NCBI GenBank assembly: GCA_944472155.2
Contig: OX235272.1
Coordinates: forward strand, 106,522,020 to 106,586,019
Direction of reading: 5' to 3'
Source: Trichobilharzia szidati
Lineage: Eukaryota; Platyhelminthes; Trematoda; Strigeidida; Schistosomatidae
Length of the DNA stretch: 64,000 nucleotides
The number at the start of each line of letters is the position of its first letter. Position 1 is the stretch's first letter. Of the stretch, positions 27,783-33,075 are shown one piece after another. The notes below the pieces were generated by a model. The model saw nothing but the letters and a program-made list of their open reading frames with translations. It was not told the origin of the DNA and did no database searches. A program made the position numbers and the translations under genes.

Positions 27783-27874
27783 TGCAAATAGCCCTCTAAA
27801 ATCGCTTCTATGATAACGCTTCACTTCGCTTTCTGGTTCTTTTTTTCTTTTCTTACAGGTGTGCCTTCTGGTGA
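284..27874 (+). CDS. mTOR: mTOR (target of rapamycin) kinase, C-terminal part, 11 exons, 5' partial
   Basis: Serine/threonine kinase of the PIKK family and catalytic subunit of TORC1/TORC2, which control growth in response to nutrients. Joined exons (284-482, 1707-1842, 6964-7234, 9085-9167, 11346-11493, 14719-15183, 17315-17555, 20222-20275, 23630-23695, 26217-26385, 27859-27874) keep one open frame, with GT-AG junctions and matching phases throughout. Visible landmarks in order: the SKQRPRKL segment before the ATP site, FLLKGHED with the ATP-binding Lys, [17 protein letters not shown] (catalytic loop), [10 protein letters not shown] (DFG), the [12 protein letters not shown] activation loop, a low-complexity insert of roughly 200 residues, and a FATC tail ending YIGWCAFW-stop. 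The sequence follows animal mTOR rather than ATM, ATR, DNA-PK or SMG1. The N-terminal HEAT, FAT and FRB regions lie left of the window. Introns reach about 5 kb and are full of retroelements. Confidence 0.95.
645..805 (+). repeat. Degenerate tRNA-headed SINE/satellite unit (family 1)
   Basis: Weak copy of the family best seen at 27580-27745: a variable head, AGCTGTCAAGTACTCC and then GGTTTTCAGTTGG...CATGATGAAGTCC. The ribozyme-like part is decayed. Confidence 0.45.
885..1225 (-). repeat. tRNA-headed SINE family 2, inverted copy
   Basis: Minus-strand copy of the unit at 1230-1580, including the AGTCAGCAAGGCGGTGTATC-like region and the 'tagtgtgcaatg...gcactttgaattgttga' segment. In its reading direction it carries CTGGTGA-like...GCAC-GAAAC, which resembles a hammerhead core (stem II GTGC/GCAC, then GAAAC). 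Confidence 0.55.
1230..1580 (+). repeat. tRNA-headed SINE family 2
   Basis: Contains a tRNA-like pol III promoter: an A-box-like tagctcattggt at about 1405, and a canonical B box GGTTCGAATCT at about 1451. Downstream comes the conserved CACCGCCTTGCTGACTGGTGAGTGCC body. It forms an inverted pair with 885-1225, and the end merges with family 1 tail sequence. It lies in the first mTOR intron. Confidence 0.6.
1707..1842 (+). CDS. mTOR: mTOR exon: ATP-binding lysine segment
   Basis: Flanked by ctttttcag and gtaaga. Encodes [19 protein letters not shown] and [14 protein letters not shown]. The Lys of LLKGHED is the ATP-contacting residue of the family. Phase 1 in, phase 2 out, matching both neighbours. 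Confidence 0.95.
2370..2760 (-). repeat. SINE/satellite family 1 (Sm-alpha-like)
   Basis: Reverse-oriented unit: on the plus strand, the tail (tttcatcactagctgatatc), then the ribozyme-like box read backwards (acagctgtttcgtcctag...cggcagtacgcatcc), a reversed B box (gttcgaacccgggac) and a reversed A box (gaccactgagtcactggga). The 2570-2760 extension matches 14395-14480. Confidence 0.7.
2960..4110 (+). repeat. RTE-like LINE, 5'-truncated, decayed (family A)
   Basis: Frameshifted remnants of the reverse transcriptase C-terminal half: the degraded YADD-region ([15 protein letters not shown]), [31 protein letters not shown] and [16 protein letters not shown]. Ends near gttctatgttgaaacc...aataataataatg, the family's 3' end with a TAA-type tail. 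It lies in mTOR intron 2. Confidence 0.7.
4111..4879. other. Intron sequence with no recognised feature
   Basis: AT-rich intronic DNA between the LINE remnant and the Merlin-like end. I see no coding potential beyond chance ORFs and no repeat recurring elsewhere in the window. Confidence 0.4.
4880..5085 (+). mobile_element. Merlin-like transposon end relic
   Basis: GGGCAAAGTTAAACTTTAAG followed by CACCACTGACTACC, caatcagcgaatgacctt and caatcacatgga. The same block recurs at 19000-19090. The GGGCAA start plus 'aatgacctt...caatca' also resembles the ends of the Merlin elements at 23821 and 29016. No matching right end was found, since a PLE fragment follows. Confidence 0.4.
5170..5590 (+). mobile_element. 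PLE GIY-YIG endonuclease fragment, decayed
   Basis: Translates in broken frames to a Penelope-type GIY-YIG end: [10 protein letters not shown], the [10 protein letters not shown] equivalent, [18 protein letters not shown], and a C-terminal [14 protein letters not shown] block (from gattactgaatccttgttc). This is the same family as the better copies at 60207-60671 and 60893-61356. It abuts an oppositely oriented PLE fragment. Confidence 0.7.
5820..6440 (-). mobile_element. PLE RT-linker plus GIY-YIG endonuclease fragment
   Basis: The minus strand encodes, across a frameshift, [35 protein letters not shown] and then the GIY-YIG core [20 protein letters not shown] with [19 protein letters not shown]. 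This is the region downstream of the RT domain in Penelope-like elements, and a different PLE family from 5170-5590. No RT domain remains, so it is 5' truncated. Confidence 0.75.
6441..6963. other. Intron sequence without recognised gene or repeat
   Basis: Intronic DNA before the third mTOR exon here. It has two similar 'ctgattggttg / gtgattggttg' segments about 100 nt apart and a polypyrimidine tract before the exon. Nothing coding is supported. Confidence 0.4.
6964..7234 (+). CDS. mTOR: mTOR exon: kinase N/C-lobe linker region
   Basis: The acceptor is an AAAG rather than a strong CAG, but only this junction joins NLT to [20 protein letters not shown], the family's pattern. Ends HSSE before gtaagt. 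Covers [17 protein letters not shown] and the LADILWLKS helix. The preceding intron, about 5.1 kb, is the largest here. Confidence 0.94.
7791..7817. repeat. (TA)n microsatellite
   Basis: Uninterrupted alternating TA in an mTOR intron, immediately beside the 3' end of a LINE. Similar TA tracts sit near 9320, 11938, 27749, 51500 and 62337. Confidence 0.9.
7819..8745 (-). repeat. RTE-like LINE (family B), C-terminal half of RT ORF
   Basis: The minus strand carries frameshifted RT C-terminal segments: the [12 protein letters not shown] region, [31 protein letters not shown] (typically KIRIFNTNVKSVLLYG) and a terminal VEALYSTQN. Ends in ...GAAGCCCTATATTCCACTC, the shared 3' end of the family. 5' truncated. 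Confidence 0.75.
8735..9000 (-). repeat. RTE-like LINE (family B), second 3' end
   Basis: Another copy of the 3' end (reverse of ggaatatagggcttcag...) lies directly upstream of the previous one in the same orientation. It covers only the last ~250 nt of the element. Confidence 0.6.
9085..9167 (+). CDS. mTOR: mTOR exon: catalytic loop, first half
   Basis: Encodes [20 protein letters not shown] and YVLGLGD, ending within the Arg codon of the GLGDRHPSN catalytic loop (AG, then gtaagt). The intron therefore splits the invariant DRH motif between two exons. Confidence 0.95.
9871..10100 (-). repeat. tRNA-headed SINE with LINE-like tail (family C)
   Basis: In its own direction: GGTGGCACGGCGGTAGAATA (A-box region), a decayed B box (GGTTCATTGTTCGATCCCC), a body with CACTCCTCATCTACATCGCT, and a 3' tail resembling the 3' end of LINE family B. 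Reference copy: 58221-58433. Confidence 0.65.
10354..10920 (-). repeat. RTE-like LINE (family A), 3' region
   Basis: Minus-strand remnants of the ORF end (the [13 protein letters not shown] equivalent, [23 protein letters not shown]) and the 3' UTR ending near tggattcaacatagaacatgg. Very similar to 33076-33760. Confidence 0.7.
10970..11205 (-). repeat. SINE/satellite family 1
   Basis: Reverse-oriented unit with tail, ribozyme-like box (gacagctagctgtttagtcagac...tcatcagcacgcactc), reversed B box (attcgaatcccagg) and reversed A box. Confidence 0.7.
11346..11493 (+). CDS. mTOR: mTOR exon: catalytic loop, DFG and activation loop
   Basis: Starts after attag, completing the Arg of DRH, and reads [20 protein letters not shown] followed by [18 protein letters not shown] and [11 protein letters not shown] before gtaatg. 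Contains the catalytic Asn and the metal-binding Asp of DFG. All key catalytic residues are intact. Confidence 0.96.
11630..11850. repeat. Inverted pair of family 1 units (palindrome)
   Basis: The left half reads as a reversed family 1 tail (ggaggattttatcatgagctgac...agtactggacag). The right half is the same sequence forward (ctgtccagtactccc...gtcagctcatgatgaaatcctcc). Together they make an imperfect palindrome of about 220 nt centred near 11735. Confidence 0.7.
12125..13395 (-). repeat. RTE-like LINE (family A), RT C-terminal half
   Basis: The minus strand shows broken-frame RT segments: [56 protein letters not shown] and, at the left end, the 3' UTR with ctgctgcacatctgtgcaaac. It lies in mTOR intron 5, 5' truncated, with many stops. 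Confidence 0.75.
13480..13990 (+). repeat. LINE family A fragment, plus strand, decayed
   Basis: Weak RT-tail similarity in the opposite orientation to 12125-13395: 'ggaaggcatccccttcatcgttgagcaatg' corresponds to the HRLPRRAM region, then QSLSHV-like and [14 protein letters not shown] segments. It makes a tail-to-tail LINE pair with the previous element. Confidence 0.4.
14150..14690 (-). repeat. Two tandem units of satellite/SINE family 1
   Basis: Two copies in the same orientation. The tail motif (atttc...catgagctgatatcgg) occurs near 14177 and again (catgaactgacatcgg) near 14582, a period of about 400 nt. Between them lie the reversed B box (gtttgaacccagg), the A box, and a block ending caagtgttgg that is also present at 25440-25640. 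The second unit is cut by the kinase/insert exon at 14719. Confidence 0.7.
14719..15183 (+). CDS. mTOR: mTOR exon: end of kinase C-lobe plus Gly/Ala-rich insert
   Basis: The first third ([20 protein letters not shown] to [11 protein letters not shown]) is the conserved end of the kinase domain. The rest is low complexity: a Gly/Ala run with many GGA and GCA codons, then an Ala/Asn/Thr/Gly-rich stretch. It sits where vertebrate mTOR has its poorly conserved negative regulatory segment but has no recognisable similarity to it. The frame stays open to CAG|gtgagc. Confidence 0.93.
15380..15700. repeat. Family 1 remnants, inverted pair
   Basis: A minus copy (tttggagaatcattgaaaacc...ggttgtttcgtccc...ccactgggac) followed by a plus copy lacking its head (agagcctcaaacgtggacgaaatagct...gttctctaaccgatgtcagc). 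Both ribozyme-like boxes are degraded. Confidence 0.6.
15701..16034. other. Intron sequence without recognised feature
   Basis: AT-rich sequence in mTOR intron 6. I see no repeats shared with the rest of the window. Confidence 0.35.
16035..16870 (+). mobile_element. PLE GIY-YIG end plus 3' flank
   Basis: Broken-frame plus-strand translation resembles [37 protein letters not shown] and [10 protein letters not shown], a PLE GIY-YIG endonuclease end. The flank after it (about 16620-16800, 'aaacattttgatgacgtaagcagtaaccc...') recurs at 21140-21300. It is related to the PLE at 21777-23170. Confidence 0.6.
17315..17555 (+). CDS. mTOR: mTOR exon: Gln/His-rich linker
   Basis: Begins after a gtgtgtgtgtag acceptor. 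Encodes a polar linker with clustered Gln and His ([19 protein letters not shown]) and a Trp-rich end ([18 protein letters not shown]). No domain is recognised; I assign it to mTOR from phase continuity (phase 0 in, phase 1 out) and position between kinase and FATC exons. The frame also reads through the donor for 28 codons, but splicing to 20222 keeps the frame to FATC. Confidence 0.8.
17640..18624. other. Intron sequence without recognised feature
   Basis: mTOR intron 7, first kilobase. Low-level purine and pyrimidine tracts only; the short ORFs show no family resemblance. Confidence 0.35.
18625..20065. mobile_element. Large imperfect palindrome built from PLE-related arms
   Basis: The left arm (about 18625-18925, with gagctagctggatggttta and cgattggtaaattttgtcaa) is the reverse complement of the right arm (about 19760-20060). 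Near the centre, 19190-19390 is a second palindrome made of the PLE terminal motif (cgtttcgagca...ctcgaaacg type) with 'gtataattccat' at both ends. The arm sequence also occurs beside PLEs at 48770-49060 and 57920-58210. Confidence 0.6.
18986..19745. mobile_element. Possible Merlin-like element hosting a PLE end
   Basis: The left end (TTAAACTTTAAGCACCACTA...ACTACC) and right end (reverse complement GGGTCAAGTTAAGCGCCACT...ACTACC) form terminal inverted repeats. I could not confirm a target duplication. The interior holds a PLE terminal palindrome, so this would be nested. No transposase is seen. Confidence 0.35.
20222..20275 (+). CDS. mTOR: mTOR small exon (54 nt)
   Basis: Short exon between tgtgtgtag and gtaagt. 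Encodes [18 protein letters not shown], a basic linker. It has no domain of its own; the call rests on consensus splice sites and phase fit (phase 1 on both sides, so it could be skipped without breaking the frame). Confidence 0.72.
20783..20836 (+). ncRNA. Hammerhead-ribozyme relic (Sm-alpha type)
   Basis: Reads ATGATGA-GTCC-CAAACA-GGAC-GAAAC-GCACCTC. Stem II (GTCC/GGAC) and the GAAAC box are intact, and the CUGAUGA box has one change (first C to A). Stem I (CACCTAG against CTGCATT) and stem III pair poorly. The family is known from schistosome Sm-alpha repeats. The C3 change should abolish or strongly reduce cleavage. Confidence 0.6.
21130..21310 (+). repeat. PLE-associated terminal repeat
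   Basis: Matches 16620-16800 (cacatttttgaaatgtcttgacgacaataaccctaaa...). It lies about 500 nt from the PLE body at 21777-23170, so it may be a detached terminal repeat of that family. Confidence 0.45.
21777..23170 (-). mobile_element. Penelope-like retroelement: RT plus GIY-YIG endonuclease, frameshifted
   Basis: Best PLE in the window. In minus-strand order: RT fingers/palm ([32 protein letters not shown]), the RT catalytic YMDD near 22710 ([12 protein letters not shown]), [15 protein letters not shown], a decayed linker, then the GIY-YIG domain ([38 protein letters not shown]). RT and endonuclease match the Penelope architecture. At least two frameshifts (near 22790-22860 and 22200-22520) split the ORF, so it is not functional. 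The 5' part of the RT is absent. Confidence 0.85.
23180..23305 (-). repeat. LINE family B 3' end fragment
   Basis: Reverse of 'cccttgggttccgagcggaacatacgacttcaac', the terminal ~120 nt of LINE family B, sitting beside the PLE start. Confidence 0.55.
23630..23695 (+). CDS. mTOR: mTOR small exon (66 nt)
   Basis: Between tttactcag and gtaatt. Encodes [20 protein letters not shown], an acidic Ser-rich linker ahead of FATC. Phase 1 on both sides, so it too could be skipped in frame. Confidence 0.72.
23821..24757 (-). mobile_element. Merlin DNA transposon, internally deleted
   Basis: Terminal inverted repeats of 46 nt match perfectly (outer end GGCAACTCTAAAGAATAGCA), and an 8-bp target duplication ATACCAGT flanks the element (23813-23820 and 24758-24765), as known for Merlin. 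The minus strand encodes a broken ISXO2/IS1595-type transposase. The N-terminal part, 24493-24705, has the zinc-ribbon-like CQCGGIIRM. The C-terminal part, 23995-24378, has [20 protein letters not shown] (second catalytic Asp) and [10 protein letters not shown] (catalytic Glu). The stretch that should carry the first Asp is missing and stops lie between the halves. It is therefore non-autonomous but young-looking at its ends. It lies in mTOR intron 9. Confidence 0.9.
24766..25439. other. Intron DNA with scattered repeat scraps
   Basis: Short family 1 scraps right of the Merlin element, then a possible degenerate tRNA-like head at 25200-25260 (agcgttaggttcgaatcctaatg looks like a B box). No coding region is seen. 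Confidence 0.35.
25440..25920 (+). repeat. Satellite/SINE family 1, longest unit
   Basis: About 480 nt: the upstream block (aacactggaatatcaatctgatgctcac ... aagtcgtgaccagtgtgcgg), an A-box region (tgaatggtctatgagctcgc), a decayed B box (ggttccagtcc), a ribozyme-like box (aagagtcacgaaccaggatgaaacagctgtccag) and the tail (ctcatgatgaaatcctg). It ends before the FATC exon. Confidence 0.7.
26217..26385 (+). CDS. mTOR: mTOR exon: FATC region
   Basis: Encodes [20 protein letters not shown], then KLTGTERD and [20 protein letters not shown], ending inside the Trp codon before gtaagc. [16 protein letters not shown] matches the helix preceding FATC, and the Cys of LCQMY is the conserved FATC cysteine. 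Confidence 0.95.
26390..27039. other. Last mTOR intron, left part
   Basis: No coding region. One tRNA-like scrap with 'gggtttaaatcccg' near 26520 may be a decayed SINE head. AT-rich otherwise. Confidence 0.35.
27040..27590 (+). repeat. RTE-like LINE (family A), RT palm region
   Basis: Encodes [11 protein letters not shown] and the RT catalytic motif [12 protein letters not shown] at about 27207, followed after a frameshift by decayed C-terminal segments (the [16 protein letters not shown] equivalent near 27475). Cut at 27580 by a family 1 unit. It lies within the last mTOR intron. Confidence 0.75.
27580..27745 (+). repeat. SINE/satellite family 1, best-preserved copy
   Basis: Starts with a tRNA-like pol III promoter: A box TGGCTCAATGG at 27587 and canonical B box GGTTCGAATCC at 27623. 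Then comes a hammerhead-like box and the common tail TCAGCTCATGATGAAATCCT. A (TA)n tract follows directly. This layout (pol III head plus hammerhead) is that of schistosome Sm-alpha repeats. Confidence 0.75.
27643..27692 (+). ncRNA. Hammerhead-like motif in family 1 unit
   Basis: CTGATGA (27647-27653), AGA, GTCCC-AAACT-GGGAC (stem II), GAAAC (27672-27676), then AGATGTC with the expected cleavage triplet GTC ending at 27683. Compared with the canonical fold there is a 3-nt AGA insertion between the CUGAUGA box and stem II, so activity is doubtful. Confidence 0.45.
27859..27874 (+). CDS. mTOR: mTOR terminal exon, last residues and stop
   Basis: A 16-nt coding tail after cttacag completes Trp and adds Cys-Ala-Phe-Trp-TGA. 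A C-terminal GWCxFW ending is the signature of mTOR FATC, so this tiny exon is required. Confidence 0.93.
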
Positions 27875-28050
27875 TGCTACTTTATTACGAAACTATATTT
27901 TTATTTGATTTTATAGTTATCATTATTATCACTTTAACTTATATTTGTGAATTATTGAAATTGAAAGAACAAAAATGATAAATTGATTTCTATATCATTT
28001 ACCTTGTTATTATTATTATTATTGTTATACTTGTACAGTTCCAATAATTG

Positions 28051-28056
28051 AATAAA
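28051..28056 (+). promoter_or_regulatory. Poly(A) signal of mTOR
   Basis: AATAAA lies 177 nt after the mTOR stop in an AT-rich 3' UTR. A second AATAAA follows about 20 nt later. Repeat sequence begins shortly afterwards, so the transcript probably ends here. Confidence 0.6.
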
Positions 28057-28084
28057 AAAGCAGTTAAAAAAATAAATTCTTTTG

Positions 28085-28830
28085 ATAATGTTAGCTGGTT
28101 GGAGGCAATCGGCAGGGAAGCCTTTCCAGGACCTAGGGGTTTCGTTCTAGTTGACATTCATCACCAGTCAGCAAGGTGGCGTATCTGCAACCTTGAAGGG
28201 ATATAAGTTCTGACAGTTTAAAGTCCACCGTGATGACAAGCTACCTATAATAGAGGCCACATTGCAAACTTGACTGATAGAATTTTTTTTATTCTTTCAC
28301 GGTCCCAGTGGAACATAGGAAGAGCCTAGCCTCATGCCCAACCTTTCCTCTTTACCAGCTTTATTACTGGCTTAGCGAGGTAAAGGAGTGCGTCGGTCGG
28401 GAATCGAACCCCGGACCATGTGCATGGTTGACGAGCGTCCTAACCGCTGTGCCACCGATCCACAAACTGTTAGAATCTAGTCCGCACCAAAGACAGGACT
28501 AGACACACACATTACACTAGTTACTGACTAGTGTCCAATCAAAGTATAAATTCTTTTATTTAACTGTCACGTCTTCTGTGTGTGTAGCTTCAAAGAGATT
28601 TTACTTACTTAAATGTAAGCAGATTACAGTCAGTCAGTTGTGTACGAGGCCGAGTAGCTCAGTGGTACATAACGTGTTGCTGATTGAAGCACTGAATGAG
28701 GCGGGTTTAAATCTTACAAAGAGACATCAGTCCCTACAAGTGCCATAGATACACGCCTTGCTGTGATGAGTGCCAGCCAATAAGCACAAAATCTAAATTT
28801 AGGAGGGGGTTTCATGCTGATCGCCTCCAC
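28085..28830 (-). repeat. SINE family 2 cluster, interrupted by a family C SINE
   Basis: 28085-28282 and 28464-28560 are the two halves of a reversed family 2 unit (ttggaggcaatcggcaggg... ; ...agaatctagtccgcaccaaag...). A plus-oriented family 2 head follows at about 28650, with A box tagctcagtggt and B-box-like gggtttaaatc. The interruption is the family C SINE listed separately, with near-identical flanks (actgatagaat / actgttagaat). Confidence 0.6.
28283..28463 (-). repeat. tRNA-headed SINE family C, nested insertion
   Basis: Own direction: GGTGGCACAGCGGTTAGGAC (A box), GGTCCGGGGTTCGATTCCCG (B box), body CCTCGCTAAGCCAGTAATAA, tail toward the LINE-like ttccactgggaccgtg. Inserted inside a family 2 unit, so younger than it. 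Confidence 0.75.
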
Positions 28831-29015
28831 TTACTTAGCGTTTATAACTATATTAAGAGTCTCTTAGGTGATGATTGGTGATTGTATAACAAACACACTT
28901 TTGAACGATAAAATAAAAAGTTAGCGCCAATATGTTAGTGTAAGGACGTAAAACATGACCACTGGTTACCTACCATCTCTAGTGACCAGTTAATACAATT
29001 ATTAAATATGTTATG

Positions 29016-29594
29016 GGCAAGACTAGACAATAAACACCAAAGTCAGTCAAATGACCTTGATTTAACCAATCAGATAGATAGCTCAGCATTACAAATAATT
29101 GCTAGTCATAATCCTAGTTGAAAATGTCTCCTAGATTCGGTTTTTGACTTCTCTGTGGAAAATGGGTTGATAGGTGGGGGAGGAATATAACATGCATATG
29201 TGGAAGGATAATGACTCTGCGAAAGTATTGCCGGGCTTTATATGAGGCAGTCTGTATAAGTCGGTAAGTCGTACATAAGTGGTGATTTTTTAGACACTTT
29301 CTTCTCCAAATCAAAGCTCTCCCTTAGTAATATATATTGCGTATTTGCAACCAGTATCTACTACAGCTGGATAAATAGAGAATACATTGGTTTCGTATGT
29401 CTATAACCACTTCTATGAGAATATGGGGCCAGTTTTTGCAGCATACTTAAGATATACACCCTATATGATTCATTTTTATTACATATATATTGTAGATACA
29501 CTTCTTTGAAAATTAAGCACTACTTCTCATCCAGAAGAATCTGATTGGCTGTTTCAAGGTCATTTGACTTTGGTGTCTATTATTTACTGTTGCC
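29016..29594. mobile_element. Merlin-like MITE (non-autonomous)
   Basis: Flanked by an 8-bp duplication ATGTTATG (29008-29015 and 29595-29602). The ends are inverted repeats (GGCAAGACTAG...ACACCAAAGTCA / GGCAACAGTAAATAATAGAC...) sharing 'aaatgaccttga...ccaatcaga' with the Merlin at 23821. No convincing transposase in 579 nt. Confidence 0.75.
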
Positions 29595-29602
29595 ATGTTA
29601 TG

Positions 29603-29999
29603 AGCACCTAGATCAACGGAGTCACAGCTATACTAGTAGGTTGGAGACTACTCATGTACCTCTGAATAGACAACACGCAGGCATTACAAAATTGCAATTT
29701 TATGTTCAGTTTGTGAGACATATCACACATAATAGAACTCGTGCCCCGCTTGTAATGTTATCGATTCTAATTATGATGAAAATGTTGGTAATTTCGTCGT
29801 GTAAGTATAATATAAGAGTTACGAATATTGTGTCTGCTTTATGGTATACAGACAAACGAAAAAAGAACGCACACAACACAACAAAATACTATTCCTGTGT
29901 CTACATGATTTGAAAAAGAAAGGAACACGGAGAGAGGTCACCCTGTAACCACGGTATATACAAGTCAATAAACCCACCTAAGTAAGCTCTTTGAACATG
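29603..29999. other. Intergenic DNA without recognised feature
   Basis: AT-rich DNA between the MITE and the PLE cluster. The open frame at 29545-29913 shows no family motif and is probably chance. Confidence 0.35.
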
Positions 30000-32900
30000 C
30001 GAAAAATAATGTCACATCCCAGGGTATTTATCAATTTGAATGTGCGTACGTGTGGACACACATACCTAGAGAAGGGAGGACTCATCAATCTCTGCCAGCA
30101 AGTAAGGGTTGGCTTCAAAGCGTATTCTTAAATGGCTCCAGAAGCAAATAGAATCCATTAATGGTGAGAAAAGGAAACCCAGCTCCTCTATGGCGAAACA
30201 TATTATAGAGGAGACAGGACATAAAATTGATGTTTATACATCTTTGAAACCTATCTATAAAGCGTGTTTGAGGCGTATCCTAAAGTTTGTGGAAGCTCTA
30301 CCTGGCAATGAGGAATTTTAAATCACCTTTATGCGTTAAAAGCAACAATTCGTCGTCACAACAAACCTTCCTTGTTAAACTATGTATTGATACCAGGGTG
30401 GTAGATGAGCTGTTACCTTCGTTATTTGGATTAGTGATCGCTACTGTTTTTTTGACCTTCAATATATCCCTCTAACTTGACCTAAATTTAATTTCTCACC
30501 TCTTAACTCTTTATTAATTTCGTATATGTATTCCTATGACAAGTCCGTGGAGTGTGATCAGATTGTTTGAAATGTGTAACGCAAATACACATTACACGAT
30601 TCAGACAAATTACGTCTTATTGCTTTGTCTATATACACTCTAGACAACTTTAAAGTACAGTTGTTATCAATAAATTTTCTTTCAAAATCTGTCATGTAAC
30701 AGGTGGAAAAAATAACAACTTGTAGCGAAGAAACAATTCCAGAATCATCCACCAAATGTTTTGTGATCGAACTGTGTGCAACCTTGCCTTCTCCCTTTGC
30801 TAACCAAGCTGGATAGAATGTTTCCGAGCGAATGGTATTCAGCCAATGTACTCGGCTCCACAGGAGCAAGTGAACTGGTTGAAGTGGCCCAATGCGACAG
30901 CTTGTCTTTTATCACGGGCGGATTGAATAATTCCTCGCAGGAAAATGTTGCTGACGGCGAAAGTGTGTTTTACTAAGAGACTTCGAAAGTCGTCTATGGA
31001 TACTTTCATCATTTGTGGTGAGAATTTCGATCTAAAAAATCTACTCCAAACCTCCATTAACGCCCACCGAGATATCGACTTCACTCTGGAAGTTGAGTCT
31101 GACTCAACTTCTCATTTCCTCCATGTTCAACTGTGAAGGAATGCTGACAAATAGCCGAGAAGATCCAACTACAAAAAGCCCACATGGAATGGATAGTTTA
31201 TCAACTTTCAAAGTTGTATGCCTCTAAGCAGAAAGAGAAGCTTAATATATGCTCCCCTTCCTCGACGATCCGGAAAATATGTACTAAGGAGTCAATTGAC
31301 GAAGAATTGAGATATCTCCGAAGGACCTTGATAGAAAATGGTTTCCCTTTACCTAGATTCATAGACAAGAATCTAAAACCAAAGAAAATGCCTGAAAAGA
31401 TCCACGTCGCCATTCCTAAAAAGATGCTGATACTTCACCTTGAATTTAAAAGTGACACGGAAGTAGAACGTCTTGGCAGATGACTTTCGAAGTCTCTCAG
31501 TAAAACACACTTTCGCCGTCAGCTTGCGAGTAACATTTTCCTGCAAGAAACTATTCAATCAGCCTGTGATGAAAGACAAGCTATCGCATTGGGCCACTTT
31601 AACTAGTTCACTTGTTCGTGTGGAGCGAAGTATATTGGCTGTATACTATTCGTCTGCTTGTAAAACGCTCTCGGGAACACTCTATCCATCCAGCATGGTT
31701 AACATAGGACATATTACGTCTTCTTATTGCTCTGCCTATATACACTTTAGACAATCTAACAGTACAATTGTTATCAATAAAATTTCTTCCAAAATCTGTC
31801 AGGTAAAAGTTGAAAAAATAACAACTTGTAGCGAAGAAACACTTCTAGAATCTACAAAATGTTCTGTTATCAAAATGTATACACTCTTGAGTTCTCCCCC
31901 CCCCCTTGTTAACCATGCTGGATGGATAGAGTGTTCCCAAGCGCGTTTTACAAGCAGACGAATGGTATACAACCAATGTACTCGGTTTCCCACGAGCAAG
32001 TGAATTGGTTGAAGTGACCCAATGCGACAGCTTATCTTTGATGACGAGCAGATTGAATAGTTCCTCGCAGGCTGAGAGTGATATATGTTTTACTGAGAGA
32101 CTTCAAAAGCCATCTACGGAGAAGTTCTACTTCGGTATCACTTTTAAATTCGAGGTTACGTATCCGCATCATTTATGAGGGGCAACTTGGATCTATTTAG
32201 ACGTTTTCTTTGGTGATAGATGCTTTTCTATGAATCTAGGTGAAGGGAAACCATTTTCTATCAAGGTCCCTCGGAGATTTCACAATTCTTCGTAAAATGA
32301 CTCCTCAGTGCATATTTTACGGATCTTCGAGGGAAAAAAAGTATGTTAGGTTTCTGTTTCTGCTTAGACGGACACAACTTGGGAAGTTGATAAACTGTCT
32401 GTTCCATATGTTTTTTTTGTAAATGGATCTCGGCGACTTGTCAGCATTCCTTGACATTTGAACGTCGAAGAAATGAAACATTTAGTCAGACCCTCAACTT
32501 CCAGAGTGAAGTCGATATCTCGGTGGACGTTATTGAAGGTTTGAATTGGGGTTTTTTTTAAATCAAAATTCTCACCACAAATAATGAAAGTATCCATTTA
32601 GTTGTGAGCTGCTGTAAAACATGTTCAGCACAAGTTTTAGCATAAAATGAACTGATTTAAATTCTCCATGAATGATACAATTGTGTCTCCTGGCAGCAAC
32701 CATCTATCTCCATGACTGGTAATCGATTTACATCTATATTGATCACTTTCTATTGACTTGGTTTTTGAACTTTCCCGTCACGTGATAAACTTTTTATCAG
32801 TTGGTTAGTTTTGATCTATATTAATATGTCTGTTAATCGCTGGTTCGTTTGAGTACCACCACCAGGCTTCTAGGAATTCTCTGGCGACTTTCGAAGTCTC

Positions 32901-33063
32901 TCAGTAAAACATACTTTCCCCACCAGCTTACAAGTAACATTTTTCCGCAAGAAACTATTCAATCAGCCTGTGATGAAAGACAAGCCTGTCGCATTGGGCC
33001 ACTTCAACTAGTTCACACTTGCTCATGTAGAGTTGAGTACATTGGCCGTATACCATTCATCTG
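30000..33063. mobile_element. Cluster of PLE fragments in alternating orientation
   Basis: In order: a plus GIY-YIG end (30040-30345; HIIEETGHKIDVYTSLKPIY), a minus GIY-YIG end (30558-31100; FTCSCGAEYIG, SSITKHLVDDSGIV), a plus RT-linker plus GIY-YIG (31140-31700; ELRYLRRTLIENGFPLPRFI, FTCSCGAKYIG), a minus end (31650-32060; LITEHFVDS), a minus RT-linker piece (32240-32600) and a plus end (32870-33063; HTCSCRVEYIG). Each is 5' truncated and frameshifted. The neighbours face each other head-to-head or tail-to-tail. Confidence 0.7.
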
Positions 33064-33075
33064 CTTGTAAAATGC

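Noticed and set aside
29545..29913. 122-residue open frame as a novel gene
   Set aside because: It overlaps the MITE end, has no recognisable motif, splice context or poly(A) signal, and looks like chance in AT-rich DNA.
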